Below are positions 24,422-29,845 of a DNA stretch of 40,057 nucleotides, in pieces (position 1 is the stretch's first letter; each line of letters opens with the position of its first letter). Position numbers and translations under genes: made by a program. The DNA comes from an uncultured Lachnospiraceae bacterium. GTDB lineage: Bacteria; Bacillota; Clostridia; Lachnospirales; Lachnospiraceae. Under the pieces are notes generated by a model. It was given only the letters and a program-made list of their open reading frames with translations, did not search any database and was not told where the DNA came from. The DNA lies in contig CACYXH010000032.1 in NCBI GenBank assembly GCA_902778245.1, positions 1 through 40,057 on the forward strand, given 5' to 3'.

Positions 24422-24555
24422 GTTCAAAGCCGCTCATCTCAAAACACTTCGTGTTTTTCGATGTTTGGCTCGCGCCAAATGGATCCCTTCCCAAATGAGC
24501 TCGTGGATGCAAGCATCCGTCGCTCCTTTGTGAAGTGCTCCGCTTGGCTTTGAAC
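24422..24555 (-). repeat. Cloverleaf-shaped palindromic repeat, copy A
   Basis: Outer arms GTTCAAAGCC (24422-24431) and GGCTTTGAAC (24546-24555) enclose three hairpins: AAACAC/GTGTTT (24442-24456), TTTGGC/GCCAAA (24464-24479) and GGATGC/GCATCC (24505-24518). The 134-base element lies in the 5' leader of the XRE gene and its transcript could fold. It matches the design, not the sequence, of 29516-29651. It looks like a dispersed intergenic element. Confidence 0.6.
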
Positions 24556-24561
24556 TGTTTC

Positions 24562-24657
24562 ATGTTGCACTTGACAGAGGTGAAACACAAAGTTATAATG
24601 AGTCACGTGAAATGCAACTTGCATTTTTGTAATAGTGCAACATACGGAAGTTGTCAA
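24562..24657. promoter_or_regulatory. Convergent promoters with TGCAAC operators
   Basis: On the plus strand, TTGACA (24571-24576) and TATAAT (24594-24599) are spaced 17 bases, a consensus sigma-A promoter. On the minus strand, TTGACA (24657-24652) and TATTAC (24634-24629) are also spaced 17 bases and point to the XRE gene. The two face each other and overlap. Around them are ATGTTGCAC (24562-24570), the palindrome AAATGCAACTTGCATTT (24610-24626) and GTGCAACAT (24635-24643). These are likely sites for the XRE protein, which could switch between the two transcripts. Confidence 0.7.
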
Positions 24658-25139
24658 GCGGTTTTTCAAGGAAAATCAAAAGATTTCTCCCGTGATCCGA
24701 AGAACCGGGTGACAGTTCCGGAAACAAATTGCAGATCTTGCATTTCGAAAGAAAATGCCGCCTCCGAACGTACTGTAAATGTAGCAGGCGTCTTGTCCAT
24801 GTGTGAGGACAATGACCAAAATATTTTCGGAGGCCGGTGGGAACAGGGAGGATCAGGTGAAGAAACGGACAGGTATCAGATGCCGGGAAGAACCGGCGGG
24901 ATGAAAGAAAAAGGATGTAACCAGACAACAGAGGGCCTTTATGGCGCCGGGACGGCAGCATGTGGTAACTGCCCCCTCCCGGCCGGGATCGTCAAAGCAG
25001 GTTCCGCCGCATATCGTACCGACTTGCTGCAGGCAGCACGGCTTTGGTGCTTCGGAATGGCCTGCAGCCAGCTCATCAACGGTTTTGTTTCCCTTATCCG
25101 TTTGAGTGATAGAAATCTTTATCATTTGGAGGATGATTG
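24658..25139 (+). other. Leader region with no firm gene
   Basis: About 480 bases follow the strong plus-strand promoter before the next firm gene. An open frame could run from ATG 24598 to a stop at 25138-25140 that overlaps the next start (TGATG). Its many Cys residues and lack of family sequence make it doubtful. The pair CTGCAGGC/GCCTGCAG (25027-25034 and 25060-25067) can form a hairpin. It may be a long untranslated leader. Confidence 0.4.
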
Positions 25140-25448
25140 ATGAGAGCAACGAAAGTTACAAGGAAGGTCAATGATTGGGAAAAAGCCCCGGGGAACATGA
25201 TCACCTGCCCAAAGTGCGGAAAGATCCTGCAGAAAAGCATGCAGACAAATTCGATCATCTACTGCCCCCGGTGCGGATACGAGAATTATACCTGGCAGGA
25301 GGGCAGCATGAAAATGCAGTGTTCCGCGAGCCTTCTGGAGGCGGAGAATGCCGGCGATTATTTAAGAACCATTGTCCGGGCCATGCAGATGCTGAGGCAG
25401 TCGCCGGTCCGCGAATATGATTTCATCCCGGAGGACGATCCGGTCTGA
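25140..25448 (+). CDS. Zinc-ribbon protein
   Basis: A 102-residue protein with one clear zinc ribbon: C23/C26 (TCPKCGKIL) and C42/C45 (YCPRCGYENYTW). The N-terminus is basic (RATKVTRKVNDW) and the C-terminus helical (LLEAENAGDYLRTIVRAMQML). GGAGG at 25128-25132 supports ATG 25140. The plus-strand promoter at 24571-24599 may drive it. It is probably a DNA- or RNA-binding accessory protein of the mobile element. Confidence 0.7.
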   Translation: MRATKVTRKVNDWEKAPGNMITCPKCGKILQKSMQTNSIIYCPRCGYENYTWQEGSMKMQCSASLLEAENAGDYLRTIVRAMQMLRQSPVREYDFIPEDDPV

Positions 25449-25579
25449 CAGGAGCACAAAGACAACAGAATAGAGTGAGGCTTTTCATGAATTCGTCGTA
25501 CCGGCCGAAGGAGCACGGAAGTTCGGCATGACTGGCCAAGAGTTTGCTAACGAAGGCTGTATCTGACATTAGAATCACC
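25449..25579 (+). other. Gap with a possible mini-ORF
   Basis: A frame from ATG 25488 starts MNSSYRPKEHGSSA and stops; past that stop the same frame continues into the structured region. These short peptides have no visible family and are more likely by-products of a conserved RNA or DNA structure. No promoter was identified. Confidence 0.35.
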
Positions 25580-25752
25580 AGGAGCCCGGCAAAACGTTTT
25601 TGTAAGACCAAAGGGGAACCGGAGGGGACGCGTATCAAAACTGATACGTCTTTCGGTGGATCTTGAGGGAACAGGGATAGCATATCCATTTCCCGGCAGG
25701 AGCCCGCAAGCGGTCTTATGAAGAGATCGTTTTGCCGGGCTCCTTTTTGTTG
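25580..25752 (+). ncRNA. Structured RNA candidate with terminator-like end
   Basis: AGGAGCCCGGCAAAACG (25580-25596) and CGTTTTGCCGGGCTCCT (25728-25744) are perfect 17-base complements, and a T-run follows at 25744-25748. Inside, TAAGACC/GGTCTTA (25603-25609 and 25712-25718) form a second stem. Enclosed hairpins are ACCGGA...TTCGGT extended by GACG.GTATC/GATACGTC (25618-25656), GGGAA..GGATA/TATCC.TTCCC (25667-25694), and GGC/GCC plus CCGC/GCGG (25695-25712). The nesting makes a multibranch RNA ending in a terminator. I cannot match it to a known class. An oriT or replication structure is the main alternative. Confidence 0.6.
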
Positions 25753-25803
25753 CGTGAAAAAAAAGTTCATAAAATTCTCTTTCAGATACTTTCCTTTAGC
25801 TGA

Positions 25804-25827
25804 TTTTTTCTGGGGTTAATGGAAGGA
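25804..25827 (+). promoter_or_regulatory. Conserved leader element, copy A
   Basis: Six T residues followed by CTGGGGTTAATGGAAGGA, preceded by TTTCCTT..AG. The same block with one change stands at 26922-26945. TCCTT (25792-25796) could pair with AAGGA (25823-25827), hiding the Shine-Dalgarno region of the next small gene. It may be a promoter for the nearby sigma factor or an RNA control element. Confidence 0.55.
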
Positions 25828-25837
25828 GGAAGTCCAG

Positions 25838-25978
25838 ATGAATACAAAATGGAGGAGGGAAGATCTTCCCTATGATGCAATGGGCGATTTTAGTGCATTT
25901 GAATTTGAAGACGATAAGGAGGAAGCGGAATGCGAGGACCGGGATAGAAACGGCCGGAAACAGGAAGATAACGGATAA
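25838..25978 (+). CDS. Small acidic protein, 46 residues
   Basis: A 46-residue frame: MNTKWRREDLPYDAMGDFSAFEFEDDKEEAECEDRDRNG..., with a very acidic middle. GGAAGGAGG (25821-25829) before ATG 25838 is a strong ribosome binding site. It follows the conserved leader element and precedes the sigma factor gene by 166 bases. An acidic small protein in front of a sigma factor could be a regulator, but nothing proves it. Confidence 0.55.
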   Translation: MNTKWRREDLPYDAMGDFSAFEFEDDKEEAECEDRDRNGRKQEDNG

Positions 25979-26037
25979 GTAGGAAACAGGCTTTCACATT
26001 CAGCTGAAGCACTGATACGGAGATACGAGCAGGTCTC

Positions 26038-26067
26038 GACACTCCCGTTAAAAAAAACGGGTGTGTC
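26038..26067 (+). terminator. Hairpin between small gene and sigma gene
   Basis: GACACTCCCGTT (26038-26049) and AACGGGTGTGTC (26056-26067) pair with one mismatch around an A-rich loop. There is no T-run after it, so it may pause or protect RNA rather than terminate. Confidence 0.5.
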
Positions 26068-26106
26068 TGAGGCCTTATTCCGGTGCGTGAAACAACATAG
26101 AGGAAG

Positions 26107-26143
26107 ATGACCACCCGCAGCCGACAGGCAGAAAGGTGGTCAT
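26107..26143 (+). promoter_or_regulatory. Hairpin covering the sigma-gene ribosome site
   Basis: ATGACCACC (26107-26115) is the exact complement of GGTGGTCAT (26135-26143), which includes part of the ribosome binding site AAAGGTGG just before ATG 26145. A 9-bp stem with a 19-base loop would hide that site, so translation of the sigma factor may be switched by RNA folding. Confidence 0.55.
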
Positions 26144-26144
26144 T

Positions 26145-26831
26145 ATGACATTGCGCGAACTGATGAACAGAGTAGACGAGGCTGCATGGAGAGAGCAGGT
26201 TCCGACATTGGTCGGCCTTATGGAGATGAAGAGTCCGGTTGCGGCTATAGAAAAGATGGGGGAAGAAATCGTAGTAACGGCTTTTCAAAACGGATACGTT
26301 GTCTACCAGAACGGAGAGCATGCCACGGTATTTCCACTGCATGACTGTCGCAAGGACTACGCTGAAAAAGATCAGATGGACACGGAGCATTCTCTATCCT
26401 TTGAGGTCTTCGCAGATCAGCCGTGGCAGACCAGGGTCTTCATGGAGGGTGAGCGCAGGCTCGTTCATAACAGCAATAACCGCCGAAGATATTTCAACGA
26501 GGTTTCTTATGACGGTTTTGCGGAAGGCGGCGATTTCCTGTCGGATGGCGGGACATCCGATCCCCTGATGTTTCTGATGGAAAAAGAAAGCAGGGAAGAA
26601 GAACTGGAAAAACTGCAGGACTGTCTCGATACGCTCACCGAAAAACAGCGTTTTATCCTGATTGAATGTGTCGTAAAAGGGCGTACTCAGAACAATGTGG
26701 CAGATGAAATGGGAACGACCAGAATGAATGTGACGATCTCACTGCAGAAAACCCTGGAGCGGATGCGCAGAAGCTTTGGGGTGCAGGATCAGAAATTTAA
26801 TAAGAATTGTTTCTGCAGATCGAAAAAGTAA
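26145..26831 (+). CDS. Sigma-70-like factor of the mobile element
   Basis: A 228-residue protein. Residues 150-215 form a sigma region 4 type HTH: LEKLQDCLDTLTEKQRFILIECVVKGRTQNNVADEMGTTRMNVTISLQKTLERMRRSFG. Upstream, NRRRYFNEVSYDGFAEGGDFLSDGGTSDPL is the linker common to sigma-like proteins of Tn916/Tn1549-type elements. The first 100 residues are unusual (AFQNGYVVYQNGEHATVFPLHDCRKDYAEKD) and may be a sensing part. AAAGGTGG lies before the start. It likely activates element genes; the repeated leader elements on either side are candidate targets. Confidence 0.8.
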   Translation: MTLRELMNRVDEAAWREQVPTLVGLMEMKSPVAAIEKMGEEIVVTAFQNGYVVYQNGEHATVFPLHDCRKDYAEKDQMDTEHSLSFEVFADQPWQTRVFMEGERRLVHNSNNRRRYFNEVSYDGFAEGGDFLSDGGTSDPLMFLMEKESREEELEKLQDCLDTLTEKQRFILIECVVKGRTQNNVADEMGTTRMNVTISLQKTLERMRRSFGVQDQKFNKNCFCRSKK

Positions 26832-26858
26832 AGTGCTGCACAGATATGGAATCTAAGC

Positions 26859-26896
26859 TGCCGGAAGGGAAAATCTCTCTTCCGGCAAATTTTTTC
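26859..26896 (+). terminator. Terminator after sigma gene
   Basis: TGCCGGAAG (26859-26867) pairs with CTTCCGGCA (26880-26888), followed by six T residues at 26891-26896. It sits 28 bases after the sigma factor stop and is a good intrinsic terminator. Confidence 0.8.
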
Positions 26897-26921
26897 CGAA
26901 GGGAGTTTTCCTTCAGACGTT

Positions 26922-26945
26922 TTTTTCTGGGGTTAGTGGAAGGAA
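26922..26945 (+). promoter_or_regulatory. Conserved leader element, copy B
   Basis: Six T residues and CTGGGGTTAGTGGAAGGA, one base different from 25804-25827. It is followed by a second strong ribosome site (GGAAGGAGG) and the mini-frame ATG AAA ACA TAG (26982-26993). That mini-frame resembles the first codons of the small gene at 25838, so copy B looks like a decayed copy of the same module. Confidence 0.55.
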
Positions 26946-27010
26946 TGGCATCAGCCCTTCCGGGAAGGAGGATCTGCCCCATGAAAACATAGAACGATCT
27001 GGGAATGGTA

Positions 27011-27605
27011 ATGACAGACACACAGAAAGAACAGAAACGAAGCGCACAGAGCGCAGAAAGGAACGAAGCAAGAATGAGAAAGAAGAAATGGACAAACAGA
27101 GTGATTTCCGGATTCTTATCAGCCATCATGATGATGTCCGCAGCGGCCGCACCGGCAACTGCCTTTGCATCGGAACTGATCCCGGAGGAAGAACTGAAGG
27201 CATATGTGGAGGCGCTTCCGGAACTCGACCAGGTGAAGGATACCCTGGATGCAGATGAGATCGTTACCGCGAAGGATCTGGAAGTGGAGTTCGGTGCGGA
27301 GATCGATCTGAAGAAGGATTTCAGGAATATCGAGATCCCGGACAAGGAAAAAGTGAATATGAAGTTTTACGAAGCGAAGGATGCGGACAAGGCAGATTTC
27401 TCCACCGGAAAGGCAGGCACTTATAAGGCGGTTTACTATGTGGAACCGTCCAATGAGCAAGGCACAGCCTTCCGGCAGGAAAGAATCGGTGCTCGCAAAA
27501 CTTGGTGAGAAGCAGAAAGCGGTAAAGGCATCGGACAAGAGTCAGCCGGAGAAACCGAAGAAGTCGATGATAGCAAAAAGAGGGAAGGGAGAACAGGCAA
27601 TATGA
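27011..27605 (+). pseudogene. Surface-protein N-terminus joined to another gene's tail
   Basis: The frame from ATG 27011 gives a basic start, a signal peptide (RVISGFLSAIMMMSAAAAPATAFA) and the opening of the large ICE surface proteins: ELIPEEELKAYVEALPELDQVKDTLDADEIVTAKDLEVEFG, FSTGKAGTYKAVYYVEPS. These proteins normally continue for well over a thousand residues. Here family sequence stops near 27450 and the frame ends at 27508. In another frame the region 27460-27605 gives KESVLAKLGEKQKAV and a basic end, the C-terminal tail typical of other element proteins. A deletion has joined two genes, removing the region between them. Confidence 0.7.
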
Positions 27606-27901
27606 AGAGAATAGCATTTGATGAAGAGGAACTTCTGGTTCTGGCGATCCTGGAACCGGATACCCGCAGAAATACAATCCACAGGCTGGAAGAGGTGCTT
27701 CCGGAGATCAAAGAGGATCCTGATATGGAAGCGATTGTAATCAGTGCCGCAGAGAAGCTGAAACGAATATCTGACAAGGAATTCGCCGGACTGGATCTTG
27801 ATTCTTACCGGAAGGAGCTGGAGGAAGAGGACGAGAATGAAGATGGAATTGAAGGTGAGAAGGATGCTGACCATGATTATGCAGAAGGTGGCGGCGCATG
27901 A
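27602..27901 (+). CDS. Transposon-transfer assisting family protein
   Basis: A 99-residue protein of the TTRAP family (PF14203): RIAFDEEELLVLAILEPDTRRNTIHRLEEVLPEIKEDPDMEAIVISAAEKLKRISDKEFAGLDLDSY. Such proteins accompany conjugative transposons of Clostridia. An acidic C-terminal tail is added. It overlaps the preceding tail by 4 bases (ATGA) and the next gene by 4 bases, so this is the surviving part of a transfer operon. Confidence 0.85.
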   Translation: MKRIAFDEEELLVLAILEPDTRRNTIHRLEEVLPEIKEDPDMEAIVISAAEKLKRISDKEFAGLDLDSYRKELEEEDENEDGIEGEKDADHDYAEGGGA

Positions 27902-28809
27902 GTGGAGGGACGAGACAATTTGCAGTATACCGCCTGAAACAGGGTCCTGAGCAGAATGAAGCCCTGCGCCATCGTTCCTGGGGCTTCCTGCAGAAATACC
28001 ATGTGCGGGTGACATCCGAACAATATACTCAAATCTGTGTATCCTCTTTTTCATGGGATCTTGACCCGGTGGAACTTCGCAGGCAGCTTGAAAGCGGGCT
28101 GCCTGCAGTCCCTTCCGGAGAGAAGCTGGAAGTGAGTGACGTGCTTGTCGTCACGAAAGACGGAATCACCACGGCATACTATGTGGATTTGGAGAAGCTG
28201 GTCGTTCTGACCGGCTTCTTTCACACAACAGCGTCCACTGCTCTTCTGTCCATTGATACCACGGATTACCAGATTGAAGGACGCCCCGGAAACTGGTTGG
28301 CAGCAGATGAGATCTGGATCGACGGGCAGCATTTCTTCCTGATGGAGAGCCAGCAGTTTGGCAGGAAAGCGGCCTTTGCTGTTCTGGACAATAATGGAAA
28401 GCAGGCGGCACAGGATACTGCGGTCGGCTTTTCGGAGGAAGTGATCCGGCAGCTCCGGGAGTATATGGAAAGACAGAATGCTGCCAGAGCAGAGCCTGTG
28501 AGATCTTCCGCGACGCCTCCACTGGAGAATTGGCAGAAAAGCTTTGAAAACGGTGAGTATCTTCGATCAGCTGAGATGGCGGAGGAGCAGAATTACTCCA
28601 TGATCGACGGCAGAATGAACAACATGTCGCCGAAGGCACCTGCCCATCAGCGGAAGCCAAAGAAACGGCGGAAAGGGATACTGCCGTTAAAAGGCAGGGA
28701 ATCTGTCCTGAAGAGACTGAAGGAATATCAGAATGATCTTGCAGCTCAAAGAGGACAGACAGCGGTGATCCAGGATTCGCCGGATCTTCAGGAACGCAGT
28801 AAAGTGTAA
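27898..28809 (+). CDS. YodL/DUF4316-type ICE accessory protein
   Basis: A 303-residue protein. The N-terminal part is a YodL-type domain (FAVYRLKQGPEQNEALRHRSWGFLQ...). The C-terminal part has ENGEYLRSAEMAEEQNYSMIDGRMNNMSP, the DUF4316 signature, and a basic tail ending in GRESVLKRLKEYQNDLA. It is a regular member of Tn1549-like transfer modules, role unknown. It overlaps the TTRAP gene (ATGA) and is followed by another protein with the same tail. Confidence 0.8.
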   Translation: MSGGTRQFAVYRLKQGPEQNEALRHRSWGFLQKYHVRVTSEQYTQICVSSFSWDLDPVELRRQLESGLPAVPSGEKLEVSDVLVVTKDGITTAYYVDLEKLVVLTGFFHTTASTALLSIDTTDYQIEGRPGNWLAADEIWIDGQHFFLMESQQFGRKAAFAVLDNNGKQAAQDTAVGFSEEVIRQLREYMERQNAARAEPVRSSATPPLENWQKSFENGEYLRSAEMAEEQNYSMIDGRMNNMSPKAPAHQRKPKKRRKGILPLKGRESVLKRLKEYQNDLAAQRGQTAVIQDSPDLQERSKV

Positions 28810-28830
28810 GTTGAGGAGGTGTACGAAAAC

Positions 28831-29172
28831 GTGACAAAACAGATGAAGTCGAAGATTATCGACGCAATGGATGCCGCCGGATATTACTTTGATGAACTGG
28901 AAAGCACGAATGACAATCTTCGCTTCCTCGGAGAAGGCTGTCAGATGTTGTATATGGACAGCTGGAAGGAAGCAGAAGAATGGCTGGATGGAGTCGTATT
29001 CGATGATCCGGCTGTCTCCGACCGGGTGGAAAAGATTCTGCATCCGGAACATTTCAGGAAAGACAGGTCCTCCGTTCTAAAGCGCCTGGAAGAAAAGAAA
29101 CAGGTTCTTCAGGACACTGGAAAACCAGGTTCGCCGGCAAAAAAGATGGTGAAGGCAGACATAGACTTGTGA
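28831..29172 (+). CDS. ICE accessory protein with shared tail
   Basis: A 113-residue protein from GTG 28831 (TKQMKSKIIDAMDAAGYYFDELESTNDNLRFLGEG...SWKEAEEWLDGVVFDDPAVSDRVEKILHPEHF). Similar proteins occur in Clostridia conjugative elements after the YodL gene. The end RSSVLKRLEEKKQVLQ matches the tails of the two preceding gene products. GAGGAGGT at 28813-28820 supports the GTG start. The function is unknown. Confidence 0.65.
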   Translation: MTKQMKSKIIDAMDAAGYYFDELESTNDNLRFLGEGCQMLYMDSWKEAEEWLDGVVFDDPAVSDRVEKILHPEHFRKDRSSVLKRLEEKKQVLQDTGKPGSPAKKMVKADIDL

Positions 29173-29289
29173 AATCCGTTGCTCTTATTGGGAGATTTAT
29201 ATCACAGGTATAATGACAACTCCGATATTTTATGGTATGGTTGACGCAGTAGGAAAATCAGGACAGGGTATGTCCGGAAAGGAAAAACA
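29173..29289. other. Gap, weak promoter signals
   Basis: AT-rich spacer. A TTGACG at 29241 has no convincing -10 partner. No gene is supported. Confidence 0.35.
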
Positions 29290-29439
29290 ATGTTTGCAGC
29301 GATCAATTTGTTACATCTTGAAAGTGAAAGCTATATAGCGCCGCGCAAAGACGAGCGGAGCTTATCTTTTATGCTCTCATGCAGGATGCAACAGATGAAG
29401 ATCAGCTGTATTCGGATAGAGGAATTGCCCTGGGAATAG
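29290..29439 (+). CDS. Small protein, 49 residues
   Basis: The frame reads MFAAINLLHLESESYIAPRKDERSLSF and then MLSCRMQQMKISCIRIEELPWE, coding-like throughout. AAAGGAAA at 29279-29286 is placed before ATG 29290, and an intrinsic terminator follows 30 bases after the stop. These three facts support a real gene of the mobile element. The family is not known to me. Confidence 0.5.
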   Translation: MFAAINLLHLESESYIAPRKDERSLSFMLSCRMQQMKISCIRIEELPWE

Positions 29440-29470
29440 TGGGCAGCCAATCCCGTAACAGGAGTATTTT

Positions 29471-29506
29471 CACCGCTTGTCTTGTATGAGGCAGGCGGTT
29501 TTTTGC
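29471..29506 (+). terminator. Intrinsic terminator
   Basis: CACCGCTTGTC and GGCAGGCGG can pair (CCGC/GCGG with TTGTC/GGCAG) around a TTGTATGA loop, followed by six T residues at 29499-29504. It closes the ICE segment before the palindromic repeat and the tRNA genes. Confidence 0.7.
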
Positions 29507-29515
29507 GCGTTAGCA

Positions 29516-29651
29516 ATGAGCCATGCGCATACAGGATGGCATACGGACAGCAAGAGCTTGCTCTTGGCTGTCCGTATGGCAGACTGGATGCATACGGCGA
29601 ATGCCGCGACAACGAACGAACGTAGTTCGTGAGTATGTCGGCATGGCTCAT
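29516..29651 (+). repeat. Cloverleaf-shaped palindromic repeat, copy B
   Basis: Outer arms ATGAGCCATGC (29516-29526) and GCATGGCTCAT (29641-29651) are perfect complements. Inside are a long hairpin with arms CATACGGACAGCAAGAGC and GCTCTTGGCTGTCCGTATG (29540-29578, one bulge), CGGC/GCCG (29595-29606) and ACGAAC/GTTCGT (29616-29630) within CGACA/TGTCG. The 136-base unit ends 4 bases before tRNA-Ile. It shares size and shape with 24422-24555. Confidence 0.65.
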
Positions 29652-29655
29652 ATAT

Positions 29656-29729
29656 GCTCCGTTAGCTCAGTTGGTGAGAGCGGCGGCCTTATAAGCCGTG
29701 TGTCATGGGTTCGAGTCCCATACGGAGTA
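29656..29729 (+). tRNA. tRNA-Ile (UAU)
   Basis: A 74-base gene without encoded CCA: acceptor arms GCTCCGT/ACGGAGT (one G-U), D arm GCTC/GAGC, anticodon arm GCGGC-CTTATAA-GCCGT, T arm ATGGG-TTCGAGT-CCCAT. The anticodon is TAT, reading AUA. Most bacteria instead read AUA with a CAU tRNA modified by TilS, so a UAU anticodon is unusual. It stands directly before a degenerate tRNA-Leu and rtcB. Confidence 0.85.
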
Positions 29730-29734
29730 TTCGT

Positions 29735-29815
29735 GTGCAAGTGGCGGAATGGCAGACGCGCCGGCCTCAAAATCCGGTTTCGGAAGAAATGTGAGTTCGA
29801 ATCTCTCCAGGTGTA
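29735..29815 (+). tRNA. tRNA-Leu (CAA), degenerate
   Basis: The 5' part is a clear class II tRNA-Leu (GTGGCGGAATGGCAGACGCG, anticodon loop CTCAAAA, extra arm TTTC/GAAA). Faults: a C-T mismatch closing the anticodon stem, a T-T mismatch in the T stem (GTGAG/CTCTC), and a 3' acceptor strand CAGGTGT that does not pair with 5' GTGCAAG (expected CTTGCAC). The 3' end looks taken from another tRNA. It may be a pseudo-tRNA or a partly edited product. Confidence 0.55.
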
Positions 29816-29845
29816 CGTAAAAAGACATTAAAGGAAGTGAGACAG

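Noticed and set aside
25580..25752. Known riboswitch such as c-di-GMP, ydaO, SAM, THF or T-box
   Set aside because: I compared remembered core motifs and found no match, so the entry is kept as a candidate only.
25423..25770. Minus-strand open frame over the structured region
   Set aside because: It follows the symmetry of the RNA structure and has no ribosome site; likely a by-product of conserved non-coding sequence.
29290..29439. Rejecting the 49-residue frame as too short
   Set aside because: The ribosome site, coding-like sequence and downstream terminator outweigh its size, so it was kept with moderate confidence.
29523..29831. Plus-strand open frame of 102 codons
   Set aside because: It crosses the palindromic repeat and both tRNA genes and therefore cannot be a sensible protein gene.
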